Source: Gemmatimonadaceae bacterium
GTDB taxonomy: Bacteria > Gemmatimonadota > Gemmatimonadetes > Gemmatimonadales > Gemmatimonadaceae
Assembly (NCBI GenBank): GCA_013361745.1
Contig: JABFXM010000185.1
Coordinates: 1-6,279 of the forward strand
Reading direction: 5' to 3'
DNA: 6,279 bases
Shown here one piece after another: positions 3,853-6,279 of this stretch (position 1 is its first letter; every line of letters starts with the position of its first letter). Position numbers and translations under genes: made by a program. The notes under the pieces were generated by a model. It made no database searches, was not told the origin of the DNA, and saw nothing but the letters and a program-made list of their open reading frames with translations.

Positions 3853-6279
3853 TCAGGCGAGCAGCGACCGCCGCGCGCGCACCAGGCCGTCGAGCATCGG
3901 CGCGCCGCCGAGCCGGGTGAGCTTGAGCGAGAGTGGATGCGCTCGTCGCACCTCGGCCTGGAACTGAACCTCGTGGAACGCGGCGGACAGCCCCTTCATC
4001 CGGGGCACCGCGTCCGGCCTAAAGGTAATACGGGCCTCCGTACCGCGCACAAGGATTCCCTCGACCCGGAGGAGCCCGCCGACGATCCGCAGCATCGCCT
4101 GCTGGAGCAGGGTGTCCGCCTGGGCGGGCAGAGGCCCGAAGCGGTCGCGGAGCTCGGCGCGGAGCGCCTCGACCTCGCGCGGCTCGGTGCAGCGGGTCAG
4201 CCGGCGATAGACGTCGAGCTTCGCGTCCTGCGAGACGATGTAGTCGTCGGGGAGGTAGGTCGGCACGTCCATCGAGACGTCCGCCGGCACGAGCGCGGGC
4301 GCGCCCTCGGCGCGCGTCACGCGATTCACCTGCTCCTCGAGGAGGCGCAGGTAGAGATCGAAGCCAACCGCGTGGACGAACCCCGACTGCTCGGGACCGA
4401 GGAGGTTCCCCGCCCCGCGCAGCTCCATGTCCTTGAGCGCGACGCGGTAGCCGGAGCCGAGCTCGGTGTGGTGCTCCAGCACCTGGAGGCGGCGCTCGGC
4501 GTCCGGATCGATCTGGTCGGGGACGAGGAGGTAGCAGTAGGCGCGGCGATGCGACCGGCCGACGCGACCGCGCAGCTGGTACAGCTGCGCGAGGCCGAGG
4601 TGGTCGGCGCGGTTGACGAACATCGTGTTCGCGTTAGGCACGTCGAGGCCGCTCTCGACGATGAGCGTCGAGACGAGCACGTCGACCTCGCCGTTGACGA
4701 AGGCGCGCATGACCTTCTCGAGCTGGTGCTCGCGCATCTGGCCGTGACCGACGGCGACGCGCGCGCGTGGCACGATGCGCCGGATGTGATCGGCGACTCC
4801 CTCGATGGTCTCGATCCGGTTGTGGACGAAGAACACCTGCCCGCCGCGATCGAGCTCGCGCGAGATCCCCTCGTCGATCAACCCGTCGTCCCACGGCTCG
4901 ACGTAGGTGAGCACCGGCGACCGGTCGCGGGGCGGCGTCTGCATCAGCGTCATGTCACGCAGCCCGGCGAGCGACTGGTGCAGCGTACGCGGGATCGGCG
5001 TCGCGGTGAGGGTGAGGACGTCGGTCTCGAGGCGCAGCTGCTTCAGCCGCTCCTTGTGCTTCACCCCGAAGCGGTGCTCCTCGTCGACGACGATGAGGCC
5101 GAGCGTGGCGAACTTCACGTCCTCGCTGAGCAGCCGGTGGGTGCCGATGACGATGTCGATCTTTCCCTCCGCCAGCTCGGCGAGCACCTTTGCCTGCTCC
5201 TTCGGCGTCTGGAAGCGGCTGAGCGTCGCGATGCGGATGGGGAAGTCGGCGAGCCGGTCGCCGAAGGTGCGCGCGTGCTGGTCGGCGAGGATGGTCGTCG
5301 GGACGAGGACGGCGACCTGCCGTCCGGACTGCACCGCCTTGAACGCGGCGCGGACGGCGATCTCGGTCTTTCCGTAGCCGACGTCGCCGACGAGCAGGCG
5401 GTCCATCGGGCGGACGCTCTCCATGTCGCGCTTGACGTCGGTGGTCGCCTTGCGCTGGTCCGGCGTGTCCTCGAAGAGGAAGGACGACTCGAGCTGGCGC
5501 TGCCAGGCGGTGTCGGGGACGTGCTGCGGCCGCGTGGCGATCTGGCGGCGCGCGTAGAGGTCGAGCAGCTCGACCGTCATCTCCTGGATCGCGGCGCGCG
5601 TCCTGTCGCGCTGCGCGGCCCAGCGCTTCCCGCCTAACGTGTGCAGCCGCGGCGGCGGCGCGTCGTCGTCCACGTCGCCGGCGGCGCGATAGCGCTCGAT
5701 CTGGTCGAGCCGGTAGAGCGGGACGTTGAGCCGGTCGCCGCCCTCGTACTCGATCACCGCGACCTCGATCGCGCTCTCCTGCACGAAGGTCGTGACGATC
5801 CCTCGATAGATCCCGATGCCGTGCTCGAGGTGCACGACGTAGTCGCCCGGCGTCAGCGCGCTCGCGACGTCGAGCGCGGCGCCCGCGGCGTAGCGGCGCG
5901 CGCGCCGCAGCCGTCGCTCGCGGCGGAAGATCTCGTGGTCGGTGAGGATCCACAGGCCGCGATCGGTACTGCCGCTCGGCGGGATGATGAAGCCGCCGTG
6001 AAGCACGCCGAGGACGAGCACGGCGCCTCCCCCGCCGCGCTCGCCCTCCGTCAGCAGCTCGTCGAGCCGCTCGCACTGCCCCGCGTTGTCGCAGAGGATG
6101 ACCGTCGGCATCCCCGATCGCACCAGCCGCCGCAGCCGCGGGATGTCGCGGTCGATCTGGTCGGGCGGCTGCAGCGGGAAGACGATCGAACCCTCGGGCG
6201 CCGTCGAGCGGTCGGCCATGCCGATGGTGCCTAACGCGCGGAGCGTGTCGAGCACGTCCGCCGGCGGGTCGAAGAGCTC
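3853..6279 (-). CDS. mfd: Transcription-repair coupling factor Mfd, C-terminal ~808 residues (5' end outside window)
   Basis: Mfd is a cytoplasmic superfamily 2 DNA translocase that pushes stalled RNA polymerase off DNA and recruits UvrA to lesions on the transcribed strand. The frame is open to the window edge (ELFDPPAD precedes a GTG at 6255 that is not the start). About 300 N-terminal residues, with the UvrB-like module, are therefore missing. In fragment numbering, the CarD-like RNA-polymerase-interacting domain is near 140-200 (GDYVVHLEHGIGIYRG). The translocase motifs follow: Walker A GDVGYGKTE (298-306), VPTTILADQH (326-335), DEEH box (399-402), TATPIPRTL (425-433), ESGLDVPNANT (542-552) and QLRGRVGRSHR (568-578). 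The RecG-like TRG motif comes next (KDMELRGAGNLLGPEQSG, 616-633), then the C-terminal regulatory domain (about 670-780) ending RARRSLLA. All catalytic motifs look intact. RecG is excluded by the polymerase-binding domain and the C-terminal domain. The stop is 45 nt upstream of the parvulin gene, in the same frame. Confidence 0.96.
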   Translation of the reverse strand, partial: ELFDPPADVLDTLRALGTIGMADRSTAPEGSIVFPLQPPDQIDRDIPRLRRLVRSGMPTVILCDNAGQCERLDELLTEGERGGGGAVLVLGVLHGGFIIPPSGSTDRGLWILTDHEIFRRERRLRRARRYAAGAALDVASALTPGDYVVHLEHGIGIYRGIVTTFVQESAIEVAVIEYEGGDRLNVPLYRLDQIERYRAAGDVDDDAPPPRLHTLGGKRWAAQRDRTRAAIQEMTVELLDLYARRQIATRPQHVPDTAWQRQLESSFLFEDTPDQRKATTDVKRDMESVRPMDRLLVGDVGYGKTEIAVRAAFKAVQSGRQVAVLVPTTILADQHARTFGDRLADFPIRIATLSRFQTPKEQAKVLAELAEGKIDIVIGTHRLLSEDVKFATLGLIVVDEEHRFGVKHKERLKQLRLETDVLTLTATPIPRTLHQSLAGLRDMTLMQTPPRDRSPVLTYVEPWDDGLIDEGISRELDRGGQVFFVHNRIETIEGVADHIRRIVPRARVAVGHGQMREHQLEKVMRAFVNGEVDVLVSTLIVESGLDVPNANTMFVNRADHLGLAQLYQLRGRVGRSHRRAYCYLLVPDQIDPDAERRLQVLEHHTELGSGYRVALKDMELRGAGNLLGPEQSGFVHAVGFDLYLRLLEEQVNRVTRAEGAPALVPADVSMDVPTYLPDDYIVSQDAKLDVYRRLTRCTEPREVEALRAELRDRFGPLPAQADTLLQQAMLRIVGGLLRVEGILVRGTEARITFRPDAVPRMKGLSAAFHEVQFQAEVRRAHPLSLKLTRLGGAPMLDGLVRARRSLLA
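4632..4639 (-). repeat. Octamer GCCTAACG, copy 2 (inside mfd, opposite orientation)
   Basis: The only copy with GCCTAACG on the minus strand, that is, in the coding sense of mfd. It spells part of GTG CCT AAC GCG (Val-Pro-Asn-Ala of the conserved ESGLDVPNAN motif), so here it is not a TTA codon. The flanked form is again TGCCTAACGC. Confidence 0.55.
5632..5639 (+). repeat. Octamer GCCTAACG, copy 3 (inside mfd)
   Basis: In the mfd sense this reads ACG TTA GGC (Thr-Leu-Gly, about fragment residues 214-216), in the linker between the polymerase-interacting domain and the translocase. The flanks differ (CGCCTAACGT), so only the 8-mer core is shared with the other copies. Confidence 0.55.
6229..6236 (+). 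repeat. Octamer GCCTAACG, copy 4 (inside mfd)
   Basis: In the mfd sense this reads GCG TTA GGC (Ala-Leu-Gly, about fragment residues 15-17), the same three codons as the copy in pdxA. The flanked form is TGCCTAACGC. Confidence 0.55.

Noticed and set aside
3847..5637. 596-codon open frame on the plus strand opposite mfd
   Set aside because: It mirrors mfd codon by codon, is rich in Arg, Asp, Leu and His with no domain or motif, and long antisense frames are expected opposite genes with G/C third positions.
6253..6255. GTG at 6255 as the mfd start
   Set aside because: The frame stays open to the window edge with Mfd-like sequence, and the family has about 300 more N-terminal residues; this Val is internal.

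Overview
The window is GC-rich DNA (about 70% G+C by eye). Every gene I can support lies on the minus strand, so transcription runs from high to low coordinates. Signal peptides, a SurA-type periplasmic chaperone, a second parvulin-type foldase and a lipoprotein start all point to a didermic (Gram-negative) bacterium. Composition, the mfd / parvulin / surA / pdxA order and the style of the proteins would fit Gemmatimonadota or another GC-rich Gram-negative phylum. That placement is a low-confidence impression. The surA-pdxA adjacency is also known from enterobacteria.

Layout in the direction of transcription: (1) mfd, cut by the right edge of the window, coding for about 808 C-terminal residues of the transcription-repair coupling factor. 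(2) After a 45-nt gap, a 460-residue single-domain parvulin PPIase with no visible signal peptide at the only available start. (3) A 91-nt gap holding a strong GC hairpin followed by four T's, likely a Rho-independent terminator, and then a weak promoter-like element directly against the next ATG. (4) surA, 446 residues, with a clean signal peptide, a SurA N-domain and two parvulin domains that have each lost a different part of the parvulin signature. (5) pdxA, with a GTG start one nucleotide after the surA stop. (6) The start of a lipoprotein gene whose ATG overlaps the pdxA stop (ATGA). No plus-strand gene is credible, and there is no RNA gene, CRISPR array, IS element or other mobile feature.

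Functionally, the surA-pdxA-lipoprotein part looks like one tightly coupled unit combining outer-membrane protein folding, vitamin B6 synthesis and an envelope lipoprotein. The mfd and parvulin genes look like an upstream unit ending at the hairpin. I see no undescribed multi-gene system. The most unusual signal is non-genic: the octamer GCCTAACG (or its complement CGTTAGGC) occurs four times in 6.3 kb. It accounts for four of the seven TAA/TTA trinucleotides in the window and for all of its TTA leucine codons. Second is the parvulin gene's N-terminus, which lacks the export signal such a protein should carry.
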